Shown in pieces: positions 1 through 7,317 of a stretch of 64,000 nt of DNA (position 1 is the first letter of the stretch; each line of letters begins with the position of its first letter). This stretch comes from Paucidesulfovibrio longus DSM 6739 (GTDB taxonomy: Bacteria > Desulfobacterota > Desulfovibrionia > Desulfovibrionales > Desulfovibrionaceae): NCBI RefSeq assembly GCF_000420485.1, contig NZ_ATVA01000012.1, forward strand, positions 1 to 64,000, written 5' to 3'. The position numbers and the translations under genes were made by a program. The notes under the pieces were generated by a model that made no database searches, had not been told where the DNA came from, and saw nothing but the letters and a program-made list of their open reading frames with translations.

Positions 1-89
1 TGCGCCTTCCCCCATCCTTTGGACCACTGAGCGGTCATTTTAAGGTGGAGCCCGGCGTCCGAGTTCGAGCCTCCGAGGAGGCGATTTGC

Positions 90-166
90 CGTATCCGTTG
101 TGGAGCGTAGCCCGTCCCCGTAGGGGCGGCCCGAAGGGCCGAGGGCGGAGCGGAACAACGGATACG
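90..166. repeat. Long imperfect hairpin inside the IS3 left end
   Basis: A 12-bp perfect inverted repeat (CGTATCCGTTGT at 90-101 and its complement at 155-166) encloses a GC-rich interior with further small hairpins, for example GGCCC-GAA-GGGCC at about 128-140. It lies between the orfB stop and the left inverted repeat. It could act as a terminator or structural element of the IS. Its function is not known from sequence. Confidence 0.5.
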
Positions 167-173
167 AGCCAAG

Positions 174-1028
174 TCAATGAACATTGAAACTGCCCCTGTA
201 TACATCCGCTGGAGTCCTCTTGTCCAACGACGAATGTCTGCGTTCCTCATTGTAGTAGTGAAAATACCGTGTCAGGCCATGATATAGCTCGATCCCATCG
301 GAATACGCCTTGGGGTAAACATCTTCGTATTTCACCGTCCACCACAGCCGCTCAATGAACACATTGTCGATTGCTCGCCCTTTGCCGTCCATGCTGATGG
401 CGATGCCATTGTTTCGCAGGACACCGGTAAACTCGTGGCTCGTGAACTGCGCCCCTTGATCCGTATTGAACACCTCTGGCGTGGCGACACGCAACGCTTT
501 GTTCAACGCATCCACGCAAAAGGAACTGTCCATGGAGTTTGACAACTCCCAGGCCACGACGAATCGACTCCACCAGTCGATTACAGCTACGAGATACAAG
601 AAGCCGCGCTGCATGGGGATATACGTGATATCAGCACTCCAGACTTGATTTTTTCGTTCAATGGCAACTCCTTTCAACAGGTACGGATACACGGGATGTT
701 CAGGGTTGGGCATGCTCGTATGCGGCCCCGGAGTGATCGCCTGAAGCCCCATCAGCTTCATCAGTCGCTCAACTCGTTTGTGATTCACTTGATAGCCTTG
801 CGTCTTCAGCCAGTCTGTCATACGCGGCGAGCCGTAGTCCGGCTGACGCAGGTACTGCTCGTCAATCTGCCGCATCAGAGCCAAGTTCTCATTCGATTCG
901 GATACAGGTCTGTAGTAAAAGCCTGAACGGGAAACACCTGCCAACCTGCATTGCCGTCGGATGGAATATTCCCGATCCGGTTTAATCCACTGGCGGCGCA
1001 GTTTAGGCGGCAGGCTTACAACTTTTTT
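174..1028 (-). CDS. IS3-family transposase OrfB (DDE integrase), made by -1 frameshift
   Basis: This is the catalytic subunit of the IS3 transposase. The rve core is clear: WSADITYIPM (first D), FNTDQGAQFTS (second D) and FIERLWWTVKYE (E), with the usual C-terminal YYNEERRHSSLDKRTPADVY. A methionine start exists at 944, but the frame stays open back to a run of seven A residues (minus strand, 1029-1023) near the end of orfA, the expected slippery site for a programmed -1 frameshift. The natural product is therefore probably an OrfAB fusion read from 1294. No frame damage is seen, so the element may be active. Confidence 0.85.
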   Translation of the reverse strand, partial: KKVVSLPPKLRRQWIKPDREYSIRRQCRLAGVSRSGFYYRPVSESNENLALMRQIDEQYLRQPDYGSPRMTDWLKTQGYQVNHKRVERLMKLMGLQAITPGPHTSMPNPEHPVYPYLLKGVAIERKNQVWSADITYIPMQRGFLYLVAVIDWWSRFVVAWELSNSMDSSFCVDALNKALRVATPEVFNTDQGAQFTSHEFTGVLRNNGIAISMDGKGRAIDNVFIERLWWTVKYEDVYPKAYSDGIELYHGLTRYFHYYNEERRHSSLDKRTPADVYRGSFNVH

Positions 1029-1294
1029 TCAAGCCACTTGATATCCATCTTGAGCCGCCCGATCTCTTCAAACAGCGGAGCGGTGACCTCTTCCTGGCTC
1101 TTGGCTTTCTTGTCGCCGGAGAAAATGCCTTCGGCATTTTCAAGGAGCTGTCTTTTCCACGTAGAAATCTGGTTTGGGTGCACTTTGTACTCAGCAGCCA
1201 ATTGCGCCAGCGTCTTCACGCCACGTATCGCCTCAAGCGCGACCTTGGCCTTGAACTTGTCCGAATGCTTCCGTCTTTTGTTGCTCTTTGTCAT
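1016..1294 (-). CDS. IS3-family transposase OrfA (helix-turn-helix)
   Basis: A 92-residue DNA-binding subunit of the IS3 transposase. Residues 8-50 form the typical IS3/IS911 helix-turn-helix (SDKFKAKVALEAIRG ... HPNQISTWKRQLL), followed by a short helical segment likely to be the leucine-zipper dimerisation part (FEEIGRLKMDIKWLEKKL). An A7 slippery run close to the stop allows -1 slippage into orfB. OrfA alone usually acts as a regulator and the fusion as the transposase. The start codon is the only ATG consistent with family length. Confidence 0.85.
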   Translation of the reverse strand: MTKSNKRRKHSDKFKAKVALEAIRGVKTLAQLAAEYKVHPNQISTWKRQLLENAEGIFSGDKKAKSQEEVTAPLFEEIGRLKMDIKWLEKKL

Positions 1295-1360
1295 ACGCCC
1301 TTCCTTATCGGTTTAAGGACGCTGATTCCACCTTAACCGGTGGTCCGAATTTCGGGGGAA

Positions 1361-1635
1361 AGCGCACTGTTGATTGGGCTCGGGAATTTGATTGTCAGGG
1401 GTTTCTGGCGAACATGGTGGGGGCAGAGAGGGATACACCCTGGGGAACTCCTGCTAAGGGTATGAAAAGAAGCGAGTGATCAGGGCTGGTGGGCTTGTCA
1501 AACCCGCCAAGAAAACCGCCATAATCTTGAGATTGTCTGCCGTTATATGTTGCTTAAAGCCGATATATTAGCAAGTTGAGACTGCCAAGGGCTGGTTTTC
1601 AAAACCGCCAAAATGGATTTATTAGGGACAAAGAA
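1361..1635. other. Intergenic segment between IS3 and the Fic gene
   Basis: No gene, clear promoter or terminator was recognised here. The open frame of the Fic gene extends upstream to 1576 but lacks a ribosome binding site there. Confidence 0.4.
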
Positions 1636-2817
1636 ATGCTGTGCGACTGGAAGGCGTTTGGAGAACTCAAGGACTTGGCCATGGAGGTCATTGACGCTTC
1701 CGCTCGCCTGGAAGGATGTTTGCCTTCCGAGACTGCCCGCGTCATCGGAGATCACCTGCGTCTGACCAACAGCTATTATTCCAATCGCATTGAAGGATAT
1801 CGAGCGGGCATCGTTGAGATTGAGCAGGCACTTGAAGGAAATTTTGCTTCGGGTGAATCCACGCATTACGCTCAGGAGCTTTGCGTTGCACACGTAAACG
1901 CCGAGAAAGCCCTGATGGCGAAAATGCAGCAGGAATCAAATGCCAATGTGGCAGGGGTGAACAATCTGTGCACAATTCACAAGGCACTCTATGATGGCCT
2001 GTCAGCACGACACCTCTTCACACATGACATCAACGGATTCACGCGGCATCCGGTCCTGCCGGGCATGTTACGGGATTGCAGGGTCGAAGTGGGGCAGGGG
2101 AATGCCATCGGCCCCACTCCCGAAGAACTGCCTGATTACATGGAGAATTTTGGCCGCGTATATGATTCCGCGAATTTCCACGGAGATGAACGGCTTATCG
2201 CCATGGCCGCCAGTCATCACCGGCTTGCCTGGCTTCATCCCTTCCGGGATGGGAACGGCAGGGTCTGCCGTCTCTATTCCTGTCTCTACATGGCTCGCAG
2301 CGGCGTCAACCGCGCGAACCTTTGGTCCCTCTCGCGCGGCTTGCATCGAGCCAAGAGCGAATACATGACCATTCTTAAAGCGGCAGACCCTGACCCTCAT
2401 GCGTTGAAGCCTCAATCCATTCCCGAAAGCAGGCGGATTGGCGATTTCTGCCGGTTTTTCATTGAAGTGTGCCTGGATCAAATCCAGTTCATGCAGAACT
2501 TGCTGCGCATGAAAGAAGTAGAGGACAGGATCGAATGGATTGTCGAACGCAAGATCAAAACGGCCAAGGCCAAAGGGGAGACGCCGCTTCATCCTGCGTC
2601 ATCCCGCTTGCTGCGTGCGCTCTTCATGCGCGGGAGCATCCAGCGTGGAGAAGGACCGGCCATCCTCAACGTCAGCGAATCCACATACAGAAGGGTATTG
2701 CGTCAGCTTACGCAAAAACGACTCGTGGAGTCCGGCAGCCAGCGAGCACCGCTTCGCGTAGCCATCCCGATCCAGGCGATGCCATACTACCTGCCGGGCG
2801 TATACAAAAGCATGTAG
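1636..2817 (+). CDS. Fic domain protein (probable AMPylase) with C-terminal winged helix
   Basis: Fic enzymes transfer AMP or related groups to hydroxyl side chains of target proteins. The catalytic loop HPFRDGNGR is complete at about residues 201-209. An N-terminal inhibitory helix motif of the (S/T)xxxE(G/N) type (SNRIEG, about 49-54) suggests a class II, self-inhibited Fic protein. The C-terminus (about 320-375) looks like a winged helix-turn-helix (ILNVSESTYRRVLRQLTQKRL). The length of 393 aa is normal for Fic-wHTH proteins. The ATG at 1636 is chosen because AGGGA lies upstream; the frame remains open to 1576. It stands alone beside an IS and no antitoxin partner is visible. The target is unknown. 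Confidence 0.85.
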   Translation: MLCDWKAFGELKDLAMEVIDASARLEGCLPSETARVIGDHLRLTNSYYSNRIEGYRAGIVEIEQALEGNFASGESTHYAQELCVAHVNAEKALMAKMQQESNANVAGVNNLCTIHKALYDGLSARHLFTHDINGFTRHPVLPGMLRDCRVEVGQGNAIGPTPEELPDYMENFGRVYDSANFHGDERLIAMAASHHRLAWLHPFRDGNGRVCRLYSCLYMARSGVNRANLWSLSRGLHRAKSEYMTILKAADPDPHALKPQSIPESRRIGDFCRFFIEVCLDQIQFMQNLLRMKEVEDRIEWIVERKIKTAKAKGETPLHPASSRLLRALFMRGSIQRGEGPAILNVSESTYRRVLRQLTQKRLVESGSQRAPLRVAIPIQAMPYYLPGVYKSM

Positions 2818-3165
2818 GAGCTGCAAAGGGTGGCGCTGTATATGTGTGAGAACCGTGGTATTCGATTACAGATAAATCCGTTTTGTTTCTGATGCTCTAG
2901 GATGGTATATCCGATCCCAATGAAATTTACTTCATAGATACTCCCTGCCGTGTCGTTCCAAGTTATTCGGTGGATCTCCTATCTTGTAGCCGCATAGGTC
3001 GTCCACAACAGTGTGTAGAAAAATTGCATAGGGTTGATCGGGGTGTGGAAGCCCGTAATGGTAGGGCGTTGCAGGTTTTTATTGTTCGGCGCGTCGTTAT
3101 TGGATAGCGTCGGAATTTGGTGTTGGTTTGTGTAAAGACGTTGCATTATTATTGTGGAGTAGAAT
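2818..3165. other. Gene-free interval upstream of the split lipoprotein gene
   Basis: About 350 bases with no convincing coding frame. The right edge carries the GGAG ribosome binding site of the lipoprotein gene (3156-3159). No clear -35/-10 pair was identified. Confidence 0.4.
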
Positions 3166-3584
3166 ATGAAATTGAAATTGTTGTTGTGCTGTTCGGTCCT
3201 GTTGCTATCTGCTTGTGCTTCAAAGCATATGGCCCCAGTTCTTGACGTTGAAAAGCCCGTCATCGCCAGTGCGGACGAAGCTGTTGTCGTGTTCATGCGC
3301 CCTTCTGATTGGGGAGGAGGCGTCCAGTCTTCGGTTTTCGATGTGACATCGGATGAAAACAAGCTCGTTGGTATCGTTTCAAGCAACACTAAAGTCGCGT
3401 ACGCTGTCTCGCCAGGCGAAAAGACGTTCATGGTGGTCAGCGAAGCCGCAGACTTTGCAAAGGCCGACGTCGAGGCCGGGAAAACGTATTACGTCCTCGT
3501 GACGCCACGCATGGGGTGGTGGAAAGCGCGTTTTTCCCTTCGTCCCCTGATGCGGGAACAATTGGACGGCAAGGATTTCGCTGA
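3166..3584 (+). pseudogene. Lipoprotein gene (DUF2846-like), 5' part, split by the Tn3 transposon
   Basis: The N-terminus is a lipoprotein signal peptide with lipobox LSAC (Cys at about residue 17). The following domain resembles DUF2846-type envelope lipoproteins (weak assignment). The frame currently runs to a stop at 3619-3621, giving 151 aa, but its last 12 codons come from the transposon inverted repeat. Codon 139 is GCT of the GCTGA target duplication. Joining 3166-3584 to 20031 onward restores one uninterrupted frame of 200 codons ending at 20214. This shows the gene was intact before insertion. A truncated lipoprotein may still be made. Confidence 0.85.
3580..3584. repeat. Left target-site duplication of the Tn3 transposon (GCTGA)
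   Basis: GCTGA directly precedes the GGGG outer tip of the left inverted repeat. An identical GCTGA follows the right inverted repeat at 20026-20030. Tn3-family elements make 5-bp duplications. Confidence 0.92.
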
Positions 3585-3622
3585 GGGGTCTGAAGCCCAA
3601 TGGAACGAAAAACCACGCTAAG
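3585..3622 (+). repeat. Left 38-bp inverted repeat of the Tn3 transposon
   Basis: It reads GGGGTCTGAAGCCCAATGG inward and ends ACGCTAAG. It is the exact reverse complement of 19988-20025, with no mismatch in 38 bp. It supplies the stop codon of the truncated lipoprotein frame. Confidence 0.95.
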
Positions 3623-3678
3623 GAGCCGGGTGGGAGTTTTTTCGAAACTTACTGCTTTTGTAAGTGTTCCCAGTTTAC

Positions 3679-3716
3679 GGGGCTTGAAGCCCAACGGTAC
3701 AAAAACGTACGCTAAG
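3679..3716 (+). repeat. Second, diverged Tn3-type terminal repeat
   Basis: A 38-bp block starts GGGGCTTGAAGCCCAACGG and ends ACGCTAAG. It matches the left terminal repeat at 30 of 38 positions in the same orientation, 56 bp inside it. It looks like the end of a related but different Tn3-family element, left from an older insertion or fusion. No matching opposite end was found by eye. Confidence 0.7.
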
Positions 3717-3793
3717 CCCATAGGCACAATGACCGGGTTCACCTCAACGGCCTAGTCGCTTAGTTTCTTGCCGATCAATTTACTGAGCCTCGC

Positions 3794-4399
3794 TCAAGTA
3801 TTTTGAGCTGTCCCATTCATAAACCTGAAGACCTCTTCAGCGCTATCGGTGCCGATAACTGATTCCAACAGCAGTTTGGCAACCTGGATAGACTGAGCAG
3901 GACCGGCGCAGGAAATAATACGGTTTGAGATCTCAATTGGCCCTGGGGTAGGGATCCCACCAAGCTCCTGTATGCGCCCCAAATTGTCACGATTACGACT
4001 GAAGGCATAGCTAGTTGCTTTTTGCCCTTGCAGCAGGCCAGCTTCAGCGATAGGCAGTACGCCGACACACATAGTTGCGATGGTTCCACCTTGAACATGA
4101 ATGGCGTTGGCCAGATCGCGCAACGGCTGGCAATAGGCCTCATCAAAGCCGTGGAAATGAAATCCACCGGGAACAGCCAAGGCTGTATAATCCTGAGGTT
4201 CGATCTCACTCACCAGTAGATCGGTTTTTATTTGTAGCCCGAAGCGGCCATTGACCACGGGGTGTAGCCCCGTAGTGACAACTTCGACCTTGGCAAGATG
4301 CTGGTAATAATCTGTCCATCCGCAGACAGAGAGAATTGAAACCGCCTCCAGATCTTCAAATCCTTCGCCTAGGAAGAGCAGTACTTTTTTGCTGGACAT
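3794..4399 (-). CDS. DJ-1/PfpI family protein
   Basis: The 201-aa protein has the DJ-1/PfpI flavodoxin-like fold: KKVLLFLGEGFEDLEAVS at the N-terminus with the conserved Glu, and the nucleophile-elbow Cys in IATMCVGVLPIAEAG. Family members are glyoxalases/deglycases, chaperones or stress proteins, so the reaction here is uncertain. The ATG at 4399 is preferred over 4411 because GAGG lies 6 bases upstream. It is the last gene of the leftward ArsR-led operon and follows the Sec-containing methyltransferase gene after about 80 bp. A role in dealing with electrophile or metal(loid) stress is an inference from this position. Confidence 0.82.
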   Translation of the reverse strand: MSSKKVLLFLGEGFEDLEAVSILSVCGWTDYYQHLAKVEVVTTGLHPVVNGRFGLQIKTDLLVSEIEPQDYTALAVPGGFHFHGFDEAYCQPLRDLANAIHVQGGTIATMCVGVLPIAEAGLLQGQKATSYAFSRNRDNLGRIQELGGIPTPGPIEISNRIISCAGPAQSIQVAKLLLESVIGTDSAEEVFRFMNGTAQNT

Positions 4400-4477
4400 A
4401 TCATGCCTCATATCGGCTAGCAGAATAGGCCGAAGGCTTAAGGTTAATGCTTCAACTGAAGCATCAGTTTACGCGCC

Positions 4478-5497
4478 TCAAGTTTTTCCCGGGGCAGGCT
4501 CCGGGTTCTCCTTGTCTGTTGATGGAGAGTCCTGATCGACTTTGTTGATTTTACCATCGAACAGAGCCCGAGTTTTGAACGCATTGACGGTCATGGCGAT
4601 CGCTGCAACTTCCTTCAACTCTTTAGTTGATGCCCCGGATTGCCCCGCAACTGCGAGGCCAAAATCGGTTCAGGGATCACACCCTGCGGCCAGGGCCGCC
4701 CCCAGAGCAACCAGTTGTTTGGTTTTGTGGTCAAGGGCTCCTGGTGCCAGGGAGGCGTCCATAAACGCCTGAAACTTATCTAGTGGGTCACTCATCGACG
4801 TCTCCTCACAAGGGTCGAGGTCCCAGGTTGACGGAACCGATCCCTTTTTCATGCTGACGCAAAACAGATCACGGGGCAGGCCCCCTTCCTCCATGCGCTC
4901 GATTTTCAGAATTTCGTAGCCTTTAGCTAGTTGTCGAACTTTCCCTTCGGTAAAGAAGTGAACGACAAAATCGCCGATTTCGTAAATGTCTTCACCAAGG
5001 TGGGTACCAGTTCGATAGTGTTTGTCAAAACTGCTGCGAACCGAGTAAACAGCTAGCCCCCCTGGTTTGAGGATGCGGTGAGTTTCACGTAAAATAAAGG
5101 CGATTTCGGCAGTTGAAAGCTCCATGCAGAGCAACATGTGCGAGTAGCAAGCATCAAAGGATTCGTCAGTAAACGGAAGCGGTTCCCTCAGGTCTTGAAC
5201 CTGCGTGCGGAGTCGAGAAGATAGCCCGATATTTGCCGCTTTTTCACTCACCTCTGCAACAGCGGATTCCGAGTAGTCGAGACCGGTCACATTAAGTCCA
5301 TTTTGAGCAAAGAGAAAACTGTCGCGCCCTTGGCCACAACCCAGTTCCAGCAGCGATATCACGTTATTTTGCTGAAAGAGATTCAGTGATACTTTGGCAA
5401 ACTGACTCGGTTCCTCACCGAAAAACGCTCCAGACTCGGTGAAGACTTCATCCCAGTGGGATTTCTGCTCCTTTTTCGGCTTATGTTCCGGTGTCAT
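4478..5497 (-). CDS. SAM methyltransferase fused to AhpD/CMD domain, predicted selenoprotein (UGA = Sec)
   Basis: Residues 1-230 form a class I SAM-dependent methyltransferase (motif I LLELGCGQGRD at about 49-59; LKPGGLAVYSVRS later). Residues 235-339 resemble carboxymuconolactone decarboxylase/AhpD proteins. An in-frame UGA at 4670-4672 follows GCDP. Reading it as selenocysteine gives C273-D-P-U276, the CxxC redox motif of this family, then TDFGLAVAGQSGASTKELKE and a good CMD helix to a TGA at 4478. A SECIS-like hairpin lies just downstream. A GAGGAG site 7 bases before an in-frame ATG at 4795 could also give a separate 105-aa CMD protein. Start 5497 follows AGGG and avoids overlap with the upstream gene. 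The methyl acceptor is unknown; arsenic, selenium or thiol chemistry would fit the ArsR context. Confidence 0.8.
4642..4659 (-). promoter_or_regulatory. Candidate bacterial SECIS element 1
   Basis: Ten bases after the UGA, GCCUCGC pairs with GCGGGGC (7 bp, one G-U pair) around the loop AGUU. The loop starts 17 nt after the UGA and has G at its second position. Both features match the published criteria for bacterial SECIS elements (loop 16-37 nt from UGA, G within the first two loop bases). It lies inside the coding sequence, as bacterial SECIS elements do. Confidence 0.7.
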
Positions 5498-5516
5498 GAT
5501 AATTTTCCCTATAAAC

Positions 5517-5897
5517 TTATTTGCCGGACTCGCCACTGGTATCCTGCGAAGCCGAACCGCCCATCATGCCCTGCATCATCTCCATCATCTTTGGCATCAT
5601 CTCTTTGCACATGTTCATCATCGGCTCTGGTGCTGTGGGAGTTTCTCCCACCTGCTCGCGTTGTTTGTCGGACAGTACGGCCAGTGCCTTTTCGCGAGTC
5701 TCGGCTTCAATATCCTGAAGTTGTTTTATTTGTTCTTCGGAAAGACCGAGTTCTTCGGCTCTGCGGTAAATCGCGCCAGGACTGTCGAGGGCGACAGGGG
5801 TTTGCATCATGGCTTGCCAGCGGTCGATTTTTTCTTCCGGCATTCCTGCCTGCCGCATCTTACTCATGCATTTGTCCATCATTGTTTTCGGGTCCAT
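5517..5897 (-). CDS. Methionine-rich small protein, possible metal-binding/chaperone protein
   Basis: The protein has 126 aa and no signal peptide. A central helical stretch (LGLSEEQIKQLQDIEAETRE ... LSDKQREQV) resembles the LTxxQ/ZraP-CnrR type of heavy-metal-associated helical proteins. The C-terminus is a Met cluster with one Cys (MMNMCKEMMPKMMEMMQGMM), a likely soft-metal ligand patch. The ATG at 5897 is placed 6 bases after AAGGAG; an ATG two codons upstream lies directly against that site. It lies in the ArsR-led operon, 20 bp before the methyltransferase-CMD gene. Metal binding is inferred from composition and context only. Confidence 0.6.
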   Translation of the reverse strand: MDPKTMMDKCMSKMRQAGMPEEKIDRWQAMMQTPVALDSPGAIYRRAEELGLSEEQIKQLQDIEAETREKALAVLSDKQREQVGETPTAPEPMMNMCKEMMPKMMEMMQGMMGGSASQDTSGESGK

Positions 5898-5952
5898 CGA
5901 CATCTCCTTAAGGGATGGGAATTAATTGATGCACTTTCCTACCTAGGCCAGA

Positions 5953-6222
5953 TCAGCCAATCGTTTTCGCTATCTCTTCGAACTCCTCTTTGGTGATCTC
6001 TCCCCTTGCATAACGACCCTTGGCGATTTCCAAAGGAGAATCTCTTTCTTCACATAGCCGCTCTTCCTTACCAGACCAAGGTGGCCTGAAATCCCGCCCC
6101 ACCCGGCCCCAAAAACTTCGCACCAAAAACAAAACGACGATCACAATGACCAGCATGAAGGTCATCATGATGATCGGGAAAACCCAGAATCCGCCTGACC
6201 AGAACTCATGCCAAGGTGCCAT
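5953..6222 (-). CDS. Small membrane protein with C-terminal SHOCT domain
   Basis: The 89-aa protein has one hydrophobic segment (FPIIMMTFMLVIVIVVLFLV, about 13-34). It ends in a short helical SHOCT motif (PLEIAKGRYARGEITKEEFEEI), a domain common at the C-terminus of small membrane proteins. The start at 6222 follows GGGAGGAA. A second SHOCT membrane protein with the same layout lies at 11940-12188 in the same transposon, so the pair may share a membrane-linked role in the two metal operons. The precise function is unknown. Confidence 0.75.
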   Translation of the reverse strand: MAPWHEFWSGGFWVFPIIMMTFMLVIVIVVLFLVRSFWGRVGRDFRPPWSGKEERLCEERDSPLEIAKGRYARGEITKEEFEEIAKTIG

Positions 6223-6244
6223 AGCATTCCTCCCTTTAAGCTGT

Positions 6245-6934
6245 TTAACTGTCTCTGACAGGTTGCTTCTTTTTAAACCTTTGATAGAAAACCGGCACCA
6301 AGGCAAAAAGCCCCAGTAGTGCAAAAGAGCCAAGAACCCGGGGAGAGGCGATGTCACTGAGGCTGTTTATGGTAGCGAGGCTGGCTCCTGCATTCACATA
6401 AACAAAGCCGCCGGGGATAATGCCGATCATGGTGCCCAAGAAGAATGTGCGTAGCGGCAGCCTGGTCAGTGCCGCACTTAAATTGATTAGGAAAAAGGGG
6501 AAAAGCGGAACTAGGCGGAGAAAGAGTAGATAGTGCAATCCCTCCCGTTCAAGGGCGAGGTTCAGCTTTACCATTTGCGATCCAAATTTTCTCTGCACCG
6601 TATCGTGGAAAAGATACCTGGCCACCAAAAAGGCAAGAACGGCACCAATGGTCGCGGCGGTCACCGCATATACTGTGCCCATGATGGCCCCGAACAGAAG
6701 TCCGGCGGATAGGGAAAAAATCGTTGCGCCAGGAAGAGACAGAGCTGTTTGGATGATGTAAAGGAGCATGAATCCGAGGACGGTTACCAAGCGGTGCTCA
6801 ATATAGAATGACGTCAGGACCTCCCGGTTGGTTTTCAGCACATCGAGAGTCAAGAACCGTCCTAAATCGAGGATGAAAAAGAAGGAAACGGCTACAATGA
6901 GAAAAAGAAGGAGTACCAGCTTTTTTCGTTTCAT
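6245..6934 (-). CDS. TVP38/TMEM64 (DedA-like) membrane protein
   Basis: The 229-aa protein has an N-terminal TM helix (residues 5-22) and about five more hydrophobic segments. It has the VTT-domain signature GATIFSLSAGLLFGAIMG and LRLVPLFPFFLIN. TVP38/TMEM64 proteins are putative lipid or small-solute transporters, and homologues often sit beside mercuric reductase or metal-resistance genes. The start at 6934 has GGGAGAGG upstream. The gene follows arsR with about 23 bp between them and is probably co-transcribed. Confidence 0.8.
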   Translation of the reverse strand: MKRKKLVLLLFLIVAVSFFFILDLGRFLTLDVLKTNREVLTSFYIEHRLVTVLGFMLLYIIQTALSLPGATIFSLSAGLLFGAIMGTVYAVTAATIGAVLAFLVARYLFHDTVQRKFGSQMVKLNLALEREGLHYLLFLRLVPLFPFFLINLSAALTRLPLRTFFLGTMIGIIPGGFVYVNAGASLATINSLSDIASPRVLGSFALLGLFALVPVFYQRFKKKQPVRDS

Positions 6935-6957
6935 TCCGGCCTCTCCCTTGGTGCAGA

Positions 6958-7317
6958 TCAACAGGCAGTTTTCTGGTTATTTCGTTGTTCTCGTAGACGG
7001 CCTTCCTGTCTAACTTCCTCACGATCCCGTTCAACAATAGGGTATTCACCAGAAAGCAAATGGAACAACTCAGCTACCAGGGCCGGACGCAACAGGTAGT
7101 AGCAGCGCAACTGACCGTCCTCGTAGAAATCGACAATTCGGTTCCGGCGCAGAACCAGCAAGTGCTGGGAGACATTCGGTTGGGGGATCTCTAAGAGATC
7201 CTGAATGTCGGTGACACATTTCACTCCGCTTGCCAGCTCCTCCAGGATCTGTAGTCGAACCGGATGTGCGAGTTGCCGCAACAGTTCCGCCTTGTCTCGA
7301 ATATTCAGATTTTTCAT
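6958..7317 (-). CDS. ArsR/SmtB-family repressor
   Basis: This is a winged-helix metalloregulator of 119 aa. The DNA-reading helix is IPQPNVSQHLLVLRRNRIV. The ArsR-type metal position is partly kept: VKCVTDI replaces the classical ELCVCD, leaving one Cys there, with further Cys in QLRCYYL and at the very C-terminus (KTAC). It could therefore sense a thiophilic metal(loid) or a redox signal. The ATG at 7317 is chosen for GGAG 6 bases upstream. It heads a leftward operon of six genes and probably represses its own promoter at 7358-7388. Confidence 0.85.
   Translation of the reverse strand: MKNLNIRDKAELLRQLAHPVRLQILEELASGVKCVTDIQDLLEIPQPNVSQHLLVLRRNRIVDFYEDGQLRCYYLLRPALVAELFHLLSGEYPIVERDREEVRQEGRLREQRNNQKTAC

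Larger units (their letters stand above)
7..1360 (-). mobile_element. IS3-family insertion sequence
   Basis: The unit holds overlapping orfA and orfB of an IS3-type transposase on the minus strand. Imperfect terminal inverted repeats are visible: TTCCCCC, 7 variable bases, then GGACCAC at 7-27 on the left, and its reverse complement at about 1340-1360 on the right. A shared TTAAGGTGGA block lies just inside each end. The length of about 1.35 kb fits the family. The left edge is close to the window border, so the exact outer ends and any target duplication could not be confirmed. Confidence 0.75.

Noticed and set aside
3166-3621. The 151-aa lipoprotein frame as an intact gene
   Set aside because: Its last 12 codons are transposon inverted repeat. 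The true 3' end lies at 20031-20214.
5632-5656. TGTGGGA with a nearby inverted TCTCCCAC as a possible Tn7 left end
   Set aside because: It lies inside the Met-rich gene, has no AGTCA duplication before it, and has none of the 20-bp repeats.
6934-6960. UGA at the end of arsR directly after a C-terminal Cys, as a possible third Sec site
   Set aside because: Only eight codons follow before the next stop, no domain continues, and no suitable hairpin was seen. A normal stop is more likely.
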